The notes: generated by a model from the sequence alone, not told the origin. A stretch of 64,000 nt of DNA from Tretioscincus oriximinensis (GCA_022410635.1 JAJVDF010001781.1:1-64000), one strand, 5' to 3'; counted from the first letter of the stretch, positions 45,358 through 56,732 are shown. Made by a program: numbers and translations.

Positions 45358-45794
45358 AAGAAGAAGAAGAAGAAGAGGAAGAAGAAGAAGAGTTTTCTTA
45401 TACCCCACTTTTCTCAGCTTTCACCCAAAGCAGCTTACAAGGGTATTTTTGACCGAAGGCTGTGGTGGTTCCCATTTATCTAGTTGCCGTCTGTTGCAAT
45501 TCTTGCTTTCGAATAGCTGGGTTGGCTAGTGCTCTTTCTAGTGCTCTTTCTACTCTACCTCGAGATTACATTTTAATGGAGACTATTTCAAATAAAGCAA
45601 CAAAGTATTTCTGACTGTATCTATTTACAGTCAATTGCCATTTCTTGCAATTCTTGTTTTCAAATAGCTGGGTTGGCTAGAGCTACAGGTTAGTGGAAGA
45701 TGCTCAGCCCTCCCCACGTCCCACACAAGGCCTCCAAACCCAATCTCCCAACTGAGAGATGGATTCCTTAGCGACTGAGCTATCCGTGGCTGCA
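45358..45794 (-). mobile_element. SINE-2, rearranged, 71 bases from an NCAM1 exon
   Basis: Tail and first part 45358-45531, then about 80 foreign bases, then a second SINE-2 part 45615-45794 that repeats the TGCCATTTCTTGCAATTCTTG block, so two copies or a duplication. Its head ends 71 bases from the NCAM1 donor at 45865. Confidence 0.75.
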
Positions 45795-45865
45795 TAGGGT
45801 GGTGTAAAAATGTAAAAATATAAATAATTAAACAAGTTAGAGCGGGGAGTCCCTACATTACTCAC

Positions 45866-46073
45866 GAGAAGGCAGCCTTGCCCTCTTCCATGTCCTTGCC
45901 CTTTGCTCCAGGACCAGACTTGCCACACAGGTTGACCGCAATGCACATCAAAAGGCCGCACTTGTACATGAAGTAGCAGGCAATATCCACGGCCACCAGC
46001 AAGGCAAAGAACACGACGATGAGAATCCCCACGATGGCAGCAGTGGTCAATTTCGAAGTGGTCCTTGTGCTGG
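45866..46073 (-). CDS. NCAM1: NCAM1 transmembrane exon (exon 16 equivalent)
   Basis: 208 bases code a short extracellular stub (ASTRTTSKLTT), the single membrane helix (AAIVGILIVVFFALLVAVDI), four Cys (CYFMYKCGLLMCIAVNLC) known as palmitoylation sites in NCAM, and a Lys/Glu-rich juxtamembrane part ending EEGKAAFS. Acceptor: TTTCTCCTCTTGCTTTCCAAAG, exon from 46073. Donor: TTCTC|GTGAG, with GT at 45865-45864; the last two bases TC start the Ser codon finished in the next exon. The helix differs from mammals at a few positions but keeps all Cys. The preceding exon is not in the window. Confidence 0.96.
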
Positions 46074-46194
46074 CTTTGGAAAGCAAGAGGAGAAAAGTGA
46101 AGCGATTAGTGAACGGCAAGAAAAAGATGGCTGCCTTCTTTCTGCCCTCTGCTGACAAACGCTTGCTAGATTTCCTGCATTCGTGTTCAACTCT

Positions 46195-46262
46195 GAATCT
46201 GAAGTAGACATGTTGGCGAAAGCTCATGCCCACCTACCTTTCTCCTGTTGGGCTTTGCTGTA
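46195..46262 (+). mobile_element. M repeat fragment
   Basis: TCTGAAGTAGACATGTTGGC, GAAAGCTCATGCCCACC and TTTCTCCTGTTGGGCTTTGC, a diverged arm of the M element 120 bases before the transmembrane exon. Confidence 0.6.
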
Positions 46263-46804
46263 GCAGGAATGCCTTAATATTGGAATTCCCTTTAATTGTC
46301 CCGATTTGGAGAGGGAGTTGATGCCTTGCTTATTGGGCATTACGACACATCAAATACACCCTAGGATGTCCAAAAGCGATGTAAAGATACAAGAAGATTC
46401 CAATTTTGACTTCATCATTTGACAACATGCCTACATTGCCAATTTAGGATTAACTAATTTCTGAACCAAACACCCTCAGGATTCGCTTCTGCTAAAGCAA
46501 CACATTGCTTTTGCAAAAATGATGTTCATAAACACGCAAGTCTTTACAACTGCAGAAGACATCAAATTGTGCAATTCAAATAAGACAGCCATTTCTGACA
46601 AATGGTTTTATTTTTCAGTCTTGGTAGATTAAACCACATGGTGCTTTATAAGCACTACAAATATCCTTATATCCTCCAGAAACTGGATTTTAATTGATGG
46701 GTGTATTGATCCTTGCATTTTATTATATTCATTGCACGTTCTTCACCTCACATGCTCATGGTTTTGATACTATTTGTCTTTGATAGCTTAAAAACTTATT
46801 AAAG
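46263..46804. other. Intron, unassigned
   Basis: No feature recognised. Confidence 0.4.
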
Positions 46805-46916
46805 TGTTTTTAATATGTTAATTCTGTTTTTTTATTAACTACCCTGAGATCTTCGAGTATAGGGCGGTATAGAATAAATAAATAAATAAATAAATAAACA
46901 CATAAATAAATAAAAC
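46805..46916 (+). mobile_element. LINE or SINE 3' tail fragment with (AAAT)n
   Basis: TTTTTAATATGTTAATTCTG and CCTGAGATCTTCGAGTATAG followed by (AAAT)n, the same tail as at 39250 and in the Sauria SINEs. Confidence 0.65.
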
Positions 46917-47619
46917 AAACGACAGGTTCTAGTTAATTTTCTTCCATGATGCTCATCAGACATATTCCAACTTTCACTCTAGAAAACATTATGTTTTGAA
47001 GACATCTTGCTTCCCTCTGGAATGTCACCCCTTGGACTTACCTCTTCAACTCTCCTTTTCCAACCAAGAAGTTCCCACCGGGATTAGCTAACGGAGAAAA
47101 ATGGGAGCTCACTTTCACTGATGAGTTCTCTCATGTCATACAGACATGAGCTTTCATATAGCTTTCATGCAGCTATTTTTATCTTATTTTATACATATAC
47201 ATTTGCATCTCTCATGTAATGAGTCTACGGGCTGTAATAAAAGACCGTTGGGCCCTAGTCACACTGGCTTTAATCCTGCTTCAGGACAGGAATTTTCTTC
47301 CCGTGTTATTTAAATCAAAGATAGGTTTTGTAGAGATTGCTGAAAGAAAATAGCATGCCCCTTTCCTGGTCGGTTCTCTTTCTGAAAGTGGACTGAAGCT
47401 GGACTAAAGTTTAGGTGTGACGAGTGGTTTACTAACAGATTGAACAGAAGTGGACTCATTAACAAGGGATGAAACACTAGACAAACATTGGTGACTTTTT
47501 ATGAAACATTTATAAGAAATGGAAAATGGACTTTTAATTGCAGCTTTGAGGAATAAAGAATGAAATACTGATGTGGAAGAGAATTTTAGTCATTTATGTC
47601 TTACTGACCAAACCTATAA
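46917..47619. other. Intron, unassigned
   Basis: No feature recognised. Confidence 0.4.
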
Positions 47620-47714
47620 AGTTTATTTCAGAGAAATAGCCGTGCTAGTCTAGTAGAAAGTCCAGCAAGGGGCCAGTAGCACTTAGAGACTCACAGTAGA
47701 AACGTAGGTGGCAT
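47620..47714. mobile_element. M repeat half copy
   Basis: TTCAGAGAAATAGCCGTGCT, AGTAGAAAGTCCAGCAAGG to GTAGGTGGCATCTGAAG. Confidence 0.7.
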
Positions 47715-48297
47715 CTGAAGAAGGAGAAGAAGAACTGCGTCCTTATATTATTTATTTATATGTATTTATATCCCGCCTTATACTCGAAGGTCTCAGGGTG
47801 GCCAACCATAGGGTGGCGCACATAGCTTTTTTGTGGCTTTCTCCACAACAGACACCCTGAGGAGAGGGTGGGGCTGAGAGAGTTCAAAGAACTGTGACTG
47901 GCCTAAGGTCACCCAGCTGGCTTTTGCGGAGAAGTGGGGAATCGAACTGGGAGACTACCAGATAAGAGTCCCACACTCTAACCACTACACTAAACTGGCT
48001 CTCATATATGTTTATACCCCGCTTTTCTCACCTTTCAAAGGGACTCAAAGCGGCTTACATGGATATATTTCACCTGAAGGCTGACATTCTGCCTTCCCCA
48101 CCAGGCTGTGGTGGTTCCCATTCATCTACTTGCAGTCAGCTGCCATTTCTTGCAATTCTTGCTTTTGAATAGCTGGGTTGGCTAGAGGTACAGGCTACTG
48201 GAAGGTGCTCTGCCCTCCCTGCGTCCCACACAGGGCTTCCAAACCCCACCTCCCAGGTGAGAGACTGTCTCCTTAGCGACTGAGCCATTTATGCCTG
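47715..48297 (-). mobile_element. SINE-2 interrupted by a Sauria SINE
   Basis: GAA tail and first bases at 47715-47740, body and head at 48004-48297 (to GACTGAGCCATTTATGCC). Confidence 0.8.
47741..48003 (-). mobile_element. Sauria-type SINE, near full length, inside SINE-2
   Basis: Minus-strand Sauria SINE: tRNA-like head with AGTGTAGTGGTTAGAGTGTG and GGTTCGATT-type boxes at the right, CTTATACTCGAAGGTCTCAG tail and TATTTATTTATA at the left. Confidence 0.9.
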
Positions 48298-48298
48298 C

Positions 48299-48365
48299 TC
48301 GAATAGTAGGTGTGGCTACGAAAGCTAATGCCAAAGCCACCTAGTTTTCTAAGTCTCTAGAGCGC
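48299..48365 (+). mobile_element. M repeat fragment
   Basis: GGCTACGAAAGCTAATGCC and TTTTCTAAGTCTCTAGAGCG, diverged. Confidence 0.6.
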
Positions 48366-48381
48366 TACGAGCCCCCTTTTA

Positions 48382-48735
48382 GACTGAACAGATTTCCTGA
48401 GATCCAAACCGGGGTAATTAATATTCATGCTAATCTGCATATTCTGACATGCATATGCCTCTGAAATCCCCACCTGAGAAATCTGCGAAGCACATGAGAA
48501 TTTTTTCAAGTGTGCGAGAATTTTTTGGAGTGTATGAGAAATTTGCATTTTGTATTTTTTACTGAGGGGAGGGTGCATTCAGGAGCTAGCCAGAATTGCC
48601 AGTGTGGTGGTGCAGTGAATTTTTTAAAAAAATCTTTTTTTTCCTCAGCAAAAAGAAGGGGACCCCTGGGAGGGTGGGACACACACCCCAAAATGGGGTC
48701 CCCTCCCCCNAAAAAGGCATCATATGGTCAGCCTA
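48382..48735 (-). mobile_element. hAT-like element of the GACCAGAT family, long form
   Basis: Minus-strand end TAGGCTGACCATATG at the right and a GGGGTAATTAATATTCATGC block near the left, shared with 55921-56465. Confidence 0.75.
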
Positions 48736-49213
48736 GCCTTGCTGGACAAACCTATAAAGGCTGTGGAGCAGAAGGTGAATGGCTCATTAATGCCATTAAT
48801 AAACAAAGTATCGTTGGGTTTTAGAAAGAATTAAATGTTATATGTTTATTTGAAAATGAATCAAAATTTGACAAGCAAAAGAAATCAGATTTGCTTTCTC
48901 TCCTTTTCTCATTAATGCCCTGGCATGGCTGAGAAGCACATTTTTAAGCTAGGTATTAATAGATGATCCGGCCTTTCAAAAAAGTAGGGAGGACCATTGC
49001 ATTTTAATTGGGCTTTTCAGAGTTGCTTCTGAATTATACTTTGACTGATTTTATTGCTGATTACCGTTTTATTATGTAAGAATGAATATTTTTTTAAATA
49101 CAAGAAGCGAAGCCAAATCATACTAGAACATTGTTGATAGGATTTCTGTAGGAACAGCCATCCAGAAGTATTATAAATGCCTCTTCCCAGATCCTATGTA
49201 CACTTATGTTTTC
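48736..49213. other. Intron, unassigned
   Basis: No feature recognised. Confidence 0.4.
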
Positions 49214-49830
49214 ATGGAATCCTAGAATCCTAGAGTTGGGAGGGACCTCCAGGGCCACGGGGCCCCACCCCCTGCTCAAGGCAGGATTCATTAAACCATC
49301 CCATGCAGATGATTGTCCAGTCTCTGTTTGGAGACTTCCAGCCAAGGCGAACTCACCGCCTCCAGTGGCAACCTGTTCCACTGGTTTATCACCCTGACTG
49401 TTAGAAAGCTTTTTTCTGATCTCTAATCTAAATCTCCTCCCTTGCAGTTTCATCCCATTGTTTCTAGTCCTATTGTGTGCCAAGGAGAACAAGGCTGCTC
49501 TGAGAAAAGCCCTTCAGGTATTTGTAGGCAGCTTTCAGGTCTCCTCTCAGTCTTCTCTTTTGCAGACTAAACATCCCCAGATCCTTTAACTCTTTCTCAT
49601 AGGACTACATGGTTTCCAGACCACTCACCATCCTTGTAACTCTCTTTGGAACCTGCTCAATGTCCCTTTTAAATTGGGCCCCCCAGAACTGAACACAGGA
49701 CTCCAATTGTGGTCGTACCAAAGTCCTGTAGGGCAGAATAATTACTTCACATGAGCGAGATTCTATGCCCCTCTTCATACACCCCAGGATCGTGTTTGCC
49801 TTTTTTGCAGCTGCTTCACACTGTTGACTC
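49214..49830 (-). mobile_element. CR1-like LINE (family A), 0.6 kb of 3' end
   Basis: Extends from the tail into the ORF2 block with KKANT (CAAACACG..), the longest A copy here, with an interrupted frame. Confidence 0.85.
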
Positions 49831-49969
49831 CTATTTTTAATCCAGCTTCAGAGTTAGAGGATGCATCAGTAAAATGACTAATGATTTTCTTTCCATGTCA
49901 GAAAGTCCATCTTTAGGTTAAGTAACATGGCAAAAAAATTATTTGCCACTTTGCTAATTCAACGTTGGA

Positions 49970-50140
49970 TTCCCAGTTCGATTCTGCCCTCCTCTATGAA
50001 ACCAGTTGGGTGACCTTTGGCCAGTCGCTCAGCCCCACCCACTTCACAAGACGTCTGTTGTGAAGGGAAGAACAGAAGTTTACCTAAGCTGTTTTGAATC
50101 CCTTCAGGCTGAGAAAGACAAGATATAAAACCCAATTCTG
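49970..50140 (+). mobile_element. Old Sauria-like SINE fragment
   Basis: GTTCGATTCTGCCCTCC, TGGGTGACCTTTGGCCAGTC and CTCAGCCCCACCCAC blocks, diverged; the 3' part (CAGGCTGAGAAAGACAAG) differs from the other copies. Confidence 0.6.
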
Positions 50141-50747
50141 TTTCTTTTCCTTTCATCCTGGACTGAACCTGGATAAAAAACTTAGGTGCAGATGAGTCAA
50201 AGTTCTTACCTAATATTATTTTTAATATTATGTTTCAAATCAATACTATCATTTTTTTAATGTCACTGCTTTGCAGTTACGCTTTAATCCAGTACTTTTT
50301 ATAGGACCTTTTGATTAATCAACTAATAAGCTATTTTATTAATCAGAATCTAAAACACGTTGCCTTGTGCTCTCCTATAAACAGGAACCAAACTGTTTTG
50401 CAGTAACTGGAATAAATTATCCTTTATTTCAGTGTCTTTTGGGTTCTTGGCTAGAAAAACTCCACTGCAATTGAAGGAGGAATTGAGAAAAGAGGGAGCC
50501 GCTGGGCGGCACGTACCGATAGCGTATTATTACACAATCAAAATAGATTATCTATCATAAACATGACATCACCAGTTGCTAGAATCTGCCACTAGAGGGA
50601 GCTTGATAAGAGATGTAATTTCTGGTGGAAATCAGCAGAGTGCTAAGGGAACGAGATTCTGTGCTGGGGAACGAGATTCTGGGACACCTTGAAACTGGAG
50701 CCTGTCATCTCTTGCAAGTCATCTGGCAAATACTGAAGCCTGCACAG
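50141..50747. other. Intron, unassigned
   Basis: No feature recognised. Confidence 0.4.
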
Positions 50748-50864
50748 AACCTGCAAGGGACCTAGTAGCACCTAGAAGCTAACAGTGGAAAGGTAGGTAG
50801 CCTTGGCATTAGCTTTGGTAGTAGAAGTAGACGTGCTTACAAAAGCTCATGCCAGAGCCACCTA
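50748..50864. mobile_element. M repeat fragment with both arms diverged
   Basis: GCAAGGGACCTAGTAGCACC, GTAGAAGTAGACGTGC and AAAAGCTCATGCCAGAGCC. Confidence 0.6.
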
Positions 50865-51289
50865 GATGGTGGGTGGAGTGGAAACCATGAGGTCCTATCA
50901 GGAAGGGTTAAAGGATCTGGGGATGTTTAGTGTGCAAAAGAGAAGACAGAGAGGAGACCTTGATAGCTGTCTACAAATACCTGAGGGGCTTTTCAGAGCA
51001 GAGGGATCAACATTGCTCCCATTGGCACATGGAAGGACTAAAAACAAGGGGATGAAACTGCAGGGGAGGAGATTGAGATGAGATATCAGAAAAAAACTTC
51101 CTGACATTCAGGATGATAAACCAGGGGAACAGGTTGCCCCAGGAGGTGGTGAGTTCACCTTCACTGGAAGTCTTCAAACAGAGACTGGACAGTCATCTGC
51201 CTGGGATAGTTTAAGGAATCCTGTATTGAGCAGGGGGTTGGACCCGATGACCCTGGAGGTCCCGTCCAACTCTATGACTCTATGATTCC
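50865..51289 (+). mobile_element. CR1-like LINE (family A), 3' end
   Basis: GGTGGGTGGAGTGGAAACC to CTCTATGACTCTATGATT. Confidence 0.85.
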
Positions 51290-52765
51290 ATTTCTCCGAA
51301 ATCCTGTACACAAGATTCAATACTTATTTTGCATTCGTAGCTAGATTTGTTCCCTCAAGAAAACACATGGTTTTTCATCTTCTCACTGGGAGGGGTTGAA
51401 GGCCATATCTCATGCAAGCCAGACCAGGTCCTGCCACCACCACCCAAGTCCCAGTTTTGGAGCCTGGGAACATTATGTCAGACTTTGGAGGTTGCCCAAA
51501 GGGTCTTAGGTTGGCCTTCTGCTTGACAGCCAACTGGTGCATTTCTTGCCCTGAATGCCAGGATCAACCTCCACAGCATGCAACTANGCCACCATGGAGC
51601 AGCTAGGAAATACGGGCTTGTCCAAATTAGGTCCCCATTAAAAAAATTACAGGACAGGAGAGTTTAATGTATATGGGAATAGGACATTTTAGCAGGTGCT
51701 GCTTATAAAGTTTGCAACGTCTGCTGAGGTTTCCTCTTTTCCACACCCACTATTTATATTTATATTCTGCCCAAGGTCCCAGAGTGGTTCATAATAAAAT
51801 GGTTATACAAATCTGCTAAAATAGACTGGTTAAAAATAATGATGGTGCCTACATTCTGGCAGCCAAAGGTCAAGGATCCTCAGCAGACTTCTAAGGACTT
51901 GTCCAACGCAAAGGTGGGACCATCCATACCCCAATTGTGTCAAGAAGCCCTTGGACTATTGAAGGTGGTGGGAAGCCAAGAGGGCTTCACTGGAAGACCT
52001 TAAGGTGCATGCAGGTCTGCATGGGAGGAGATGTTCCTTCAGATGGTTGGAAGCCAAGCTCTTCCAAGCCTTGTAAGTCAATGAATTGGGCTTATCAGCA
52101 AAAGGGCAGCTCTTGTGTCCATATTTTTTTAAAATAGGAATCTTAAGCTCAAAGTTGTTTCCTACGTTTGTCCTGATGGTGGACAATGTGGTCCTGCTCT
52201 CCGACGTTGTAGATCAGCCTTCTGGCTTCTAGTGTGATGTTATGTGAGAAAAATGCCATAACGCTAGTACAGGAAATCAGTGGTCCCCTCCCTGCAGGTT
52301 TCATCTGTAGCTCCAAGGTGACGATATGGCACATTCCACAGGATCCAGAGAGAAAACCCACGTGGGAATCCGGCCAACCAATTTTGATTTCAGGGATTTT
52401 TTAAAAAGCAAGAAGGATAGGAAACAATTTAATTCAAAACCTATTCCATTTTTTAAAACCTTATTTTGACCTTCTGGGTAAGATTGTGCATAAGAACCCA
52501 GTTTTTGTAGCCAATTTGCAAACCTGGTATTTGAACTCTGAATCGCCAATCCCAGTTCACTGCTTTAAAACTGGTTTTAAAAGTCCTTTAAAAAAGACAA
52601 AACTTATGGGCAAACCAACCTCATCTAGAAACGGTTCAGCTCGATTAAGATTGCATGTGGGCTGCAGCTCAACCCGCCAACCCCACCGGTTTGGTTCTAA
52701 TCCAGACCAAAAAATAAAAGAACCGAGGGCTTGATTTGCATTGGAATCATTTGAACCTCCCAAGT
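51290..52765. other. Intron, unassigned
   Basis: No repeat or splice-flanked exon recognised. Confidence 0.4.
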
Positions 52766-52915
52766 CATAAGAACTTAAGAAGAGCCCTGCTGGATGGGAT
52801 TGGAACCCACCTAGTCCAGCCTTCTGCCCCACACACAGGCCCACCAATTGCACCTGGGCAGGCTGAACAGAAGAAGGCAAAATCTTCAGCTGTTCTCAAC
52901 ACCCTGCAAAAGACG
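52766..52915 (-). mobile_element. CR1-like LINE (family B), 3' end
   Basis: CATAAGAACTTAAGAAGAGC and the CCTAGTCCAGCCTTCTGCC block. Confidence 0.8.
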
Positions 52916-53022
52916 TCCTGCACATCTGAATTATTTATTTGTGAATCGGTAAAACCCAAAAAATGGAAAAAGAGAAATGCCATACAGTAGTATTTTTCTT
53001 GAAACTTGAAAGGAGTAGTATC

Positions 53023-53395
53023 ACTCCTTGAAACTGATGGGCAGAAAAGTGAGAACAGACAAAGGAAAGTATTTTTTCACCCAGAGGGTCGTTGGCCTGT
53101 GGGATTGACTTCCTGAGGAGGTGGNTGGTAGCTCACAGCTTGGATAGCTTCAAGCCAGGACTAGGCAGGTTCATGGACACTAAGGGTATCAATGGGTCCT
53201 GGGATGGATGCCTGGATCTTGCCTCTGGGATGGAGCCACAGGCAGGACTCCTGAAGTGCTATTTGCAGGGAGTCATGAACAGGAGCATATTTTGCTGCCC
53301 AGTAGCATCTGATGGGCCTCTGGGAGGGCCAGAAAGCTGGACAAGGTGGGCTCTGGCCCCATTCAACAGGGCTCTTCTTATGTTCTAAGTTCTTA
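53023..53395 (+). mobile_element. CR1-like LINE (family B), 3' end
   Basis: CTCCTTGAAACTGATGGGC to CTTCTTATGTTCTAAG. Confidence 0.85.
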
Positions 53396-53989
53396 TCTAT
53401 GGTTGCACTGAGAAGCTCCCTTCCTTCTTTCCTCTCCCTTGCCCATATGCGTCCACATTTTGGTGAACAATTAGCACTTTGCTACCATATCTAAGCATTA
53501 ATGTTTTGCTCCTGGTATCTCCCTACTGAGCTCCTCTGCCAGGATGACCTACATTAACTAAAACCACTTGGGTCCTGTCCCCTCCAAGCCTTCTAACAAG
53601 CCCAGAAAGCAGAGTTCTTCCCTCCTTTGGCTGTCAGCTGCATCAGAAGCCCATTAAACACTTTGCAGCGCCTCTGCACCAGCCAGATCAGCTCTCTGCC
53701 AAGATACATAATTAAACAAATCCATCACCTCGGTTCTTAGGAGGCGAGGGAGGGGCACCAGGCGCATCCCTTCCCCTAATGTATTCTAGATTCATGCATG
53801 GATTATTTAGCTGCTAAAAGCCTCCTTTCTCTTGGCAGCTCTCAGAGGAGAAACTTAAGCAGATGCATCAAATCTTTTATTCTTCACATCCATCTCAAAT
53901 TTGCATCAAGGGGAGCCAACAAGGAACAATTCTGAATGCTTCCAAGATACAGGGATGCCTGGGCTCACCACAGAACAAGGTGCATTTAA
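53396..53989. other. Intron, unassigned
   Basis: No feature recognised. Confidence 0.4.
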
Positions 53990-54390
53990 GAGCTGATCCG
54001 ACTGAAGGATATAAAGTCAAGCATGGGATAGATAAGGTGAACAGAAAAAGAAATATATTTTCCCTATCACACAACACCAGAGCAAGAGGGCATTCCGTGA
54101 AAGTGATAGGTGGAAGAGTTAGGACAGGCAAGGGAAAATGTTTTTTTACCCAGAGGTCTGGATTGCTTTAAGACAGGATTAGACAAGTTCATGAAAGCCA
54201 ACTAAATAAATAGCTAACAATGGTGGACCTCTTGATCTTCCCTCCGGGATGGAACAACAGGCAGGATTCCCGGACTCCCATGCGCAGGGAGTTGAGAAAC
54301 GGTAAAGATTTTGCCTTCTTCTACTTCAGGCTGCCCAGGTTCAATTGTTGGGCCACTGTGTGAGACAGAATACTTGGCCACAGGGCTCCA
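53990..54390 (+). mobile_element. Old CR1-like LINE (family B) fragment
   Basis: Diverged: GCATGGGATAGATAAGGTG, CACAACACCAGAGCAAGAGG and TCCGGGATGGAACAACAGGC blocks in order. Confidence 0.75.
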
Positions 54391-54446
54391 GTTCAGTGGA
54401 AATCTCTTCTCAGGGTTGGATTCTGCCAGTCACAGAGACATAAGAG

Positions 54447-54806
54447 TAGGGCTGCCATACGTCCCGGAAAACCGGGATTGTCCTGGATTTGGGGACAAGA
54501 ATAGTGTCCTGTCTGGGTTTATTAAAATTAAGTAAAAATCCGGGATATTAAGGCAAAGCCGATGGGGCTGATGGCAGCACGAGCAACGCTTCCTGGTTCC
54601 TGGAAAGACCCTTGGAGCATGCCATAGCTGCTTCTCTGCAGGTTTCATGCCTGCTATCAGGCAGAGTACACCTCCTTTGCTGAGTACAGAGGAAAGATGC
54701 TTCGGTGTCTGACAGGGGATCATAGCGTGTGTGCATGTGCATGCATGCGCATGTGTGCCCCCCCCCCCCCGTCCCAGTTTTGGACTGTTAGATTATGGCA
54801 ATCCTA
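54447..54806. mobile_element. hAT MITE (TAGGGCTGCCATACGTCC), complete
   Basis: Perfect 8-bp duplication CATAAGAG (54439-54446, 54807-54814). Ends TAGGGCTGCCATACGTCC and, reversed, TAGGATTGCCATAATC. No transposase. Confidence 0.9.
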
Positions 54807-54814
54807 CATAAGAG

Positions 54815-55340
54815 GATGAATCGTAACGTAGCAACAGGGTCTTTTCTTGGCTGAGTCTCAGGTTTTGGAAAAATCTTTCTGTACCTTTCCGTGTCTGGAT
54901 GAAATATATTTCTTTTGATGCTTAGTTTACCTGATTCTTAGTTCTGCTGGGGTGGGGTTGAATGGTTATATCTTAGTGTCCTTTTATCTTGTTTTGTTAT
55001 TTTTGCTTTTTATTGTTGTCACCTGCCCTGGGACCTTTAGGTAAAAGGTATGGTTATGATGAGAGATATGTGCCGCCTCCATCCAATAGACGATGTATCC
55101 AACGGGAGAGGGGAGCAAGGGTTGGCATTTTACATGTTGATTGTCGGTATTGTCATGTTATGTCCTGCCTGTAGGTTATGTTTGTTATGGAAGTTAATAT
55201 TTGTATTCAATAAAAAATAAATAATAAAAAAGCACAAGGGGAAGCCGCTATTCCAGTTTCACCCCCAGAGGGGAACAATAGATCGATGAATGGTTAATGG
55301 ATTTCCATTCCGGGTAATTTTAGGGTCCATAGCGGTAGAT
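54815..55340. other. Intron, unassigned
   Basis: An A-rich AATAAAAAATAAATAATAAA stretch near 55208 may be a retroelement tail. Confidence 0.35.
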
Positions 55341-55541
55341 TTGGATGCCTGGATGCTGCCTCCGGGATGGNGCCACAGGCAGGACTCCTGAAATACCATT
55401 TGCAGGGAGTCATGAACAGAAGCATATTTTGCTTCCCTCTGTTTGGACTGCCCAGGGGCATCTGGTGGGGCTCTGGGTGAGACAGAAGGTTGGACTAGGT
55501 GGGCTGTGGCCTGATCCAGGATTGCTCTTTTTATGTTCTTA
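55341..55541 (+). mobile_element. CR1-like LINE (family B), 3' tip
   Basis: TTGGATGCCTGGATGCTGCC to TTTTTATGTTCTTA. Confidence 0.85.
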
Positions 55542-55582
55542 GATTTCAAAGTAATTCCCATATTAGCCTGAGTTCCTAGCAT

Positions 55583-55711
55583 TTGAAGAAGTAGGTTTGT
55601 CTAGGAAATCTCATGCTGATTAACCTTTTCTTGTTAGTCTCTAAGGTGCTAAGAGACCTCCTTGATAGATATTGTGGACCTAGATGAATACAGCTACTCC
55701 TTTGAAATNCA
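55583..55711 (+). mobile_element. M repeat fragment
   Basis: TTGAAGAAGTAGGTTTGTC, GTTAGTCTCTAAGGTGC and a diverged end ACAGCTACTCCTTTGAAA. Confidence 0.6.
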
Positions 55712-55880
55712 CCACTCATTTTAGTGTTTTATCATATTATGGTTTCTCGTCATGATATCTGCTGAATGTGGCTATTCGTCTATGCTGAATTTAATCTATT
55801 TCCTTAGAATCTACAATGTCCTGTTACTTGGGTCCAATTGGTCAAATCTTCATGAACCCCAATGACCTTTCTCTTTTAAG

Positions 55881-56555
55881 GACATAAGAAGATCCATACT
55901 GAATCGGGCTGATGCCCATCTAGGCTGACCAGATGCCCCCTTTTGGGGAGGGGGGGAAACCCGGTTTTGGGGTGTCTACCCTGCCTTCCCGGGGGGGGGG
56001 GGGCACAATTTCCCCTGTTTTTGCTGAGGAATTTTTTTTTTTAAAAAAAATCACTGCAGCACCACTAGGGAACTCTGGCATATGAGACCAGCTCCTGAAG
56101 GCACCCTCCCTTCAGTAAAAGGTAAAAATTCTCACACAATTTAAAACTTTCTCACACACTTCCAAAAATATATTATTATTTTTTTTAAACAAAATCGCTG
56201 CACCACCACTAGGGGGGCCTGGAAACTGGGGACAGCTTCTGAAGGCACCTTCCCCTCTGTAAGAAAATTAAAAAATTCTGATGTACTCCAAAAATTCTCA
56301 GTTTAAAAATTCTCGCACAGTTAAAAAAATTCTCACATGCTTCACCGATTTCTCGGGCGGGAATATTGGAAGGGAATGCATGTTAGTGGGTAATTTGCAT
56401 ATTTATGAATATGCAAATTAGCATTAATATTAATTACCCCTGTTTGGGTCGCAGAAAATCTGGTCAGTTTAATCCAGTCCAGCCTTCTGTCTCACACAGG
56501 GGCCCACCAGATGCACCTGGGCAGTCTGAACAGGGGAAAGCAAAATATATTGTTT
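55881..56555 (-). mobile_element. CR1-like LINE (family B) 3' tip, split by a hAT element
   Basis: ACATAAGAAGATCCATACTG to GATGCCCATC on the left, CCAGTCCAGCCTTCTGTCTC onward on the right, separated by the element at 55921. Confidence 0.8.
55921..56465 (+). mobile_element. hAT-like element of the GACCAGAT family, longest copy
   Basis: Starts TAGGCTGACCAGATG and ends AAAATCTGGTCAG; about 545 bases. It contains two direct copies of the CACCACTAGGG...CTG block and AT-rich GCATTAATATTAATTACC near the right end. No transposase. Confidence 0.8.
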
Positions 56556-56567
56556 AAATTTTTTATA

Positions 56568-56645
56568 TACTGCTCAAAAAAATTAAGGGAACCCTTTAAC
56601 ATACATTGTTGTGTTAAAGTGTTCCCTTAATTGCTTTGAGNAGTA
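56568..56645. mobile_element. Tc1/mariner-type MITE, short palindrome
   Basis: TACTGCTCAAAAAAATTAAG and GGGAACCCTTTAAC at the left; inverted TGTTAAAGTGTTCCCTTAAT at the right, ending at TA. These ends resemble Tc1/mariner inverted repeats with TA target sites. Two unknown bases lie at or near its right end. Confidence 0.75.
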
Positions 56646-56732
56646 TATNTTGTTTTAATATTGTGTCTTTAATCGTATAGGGAAAAAGCCCTACATGGAT
56701 CAATCAAAAGCTTCAGCTTCACTATTTTGAAG

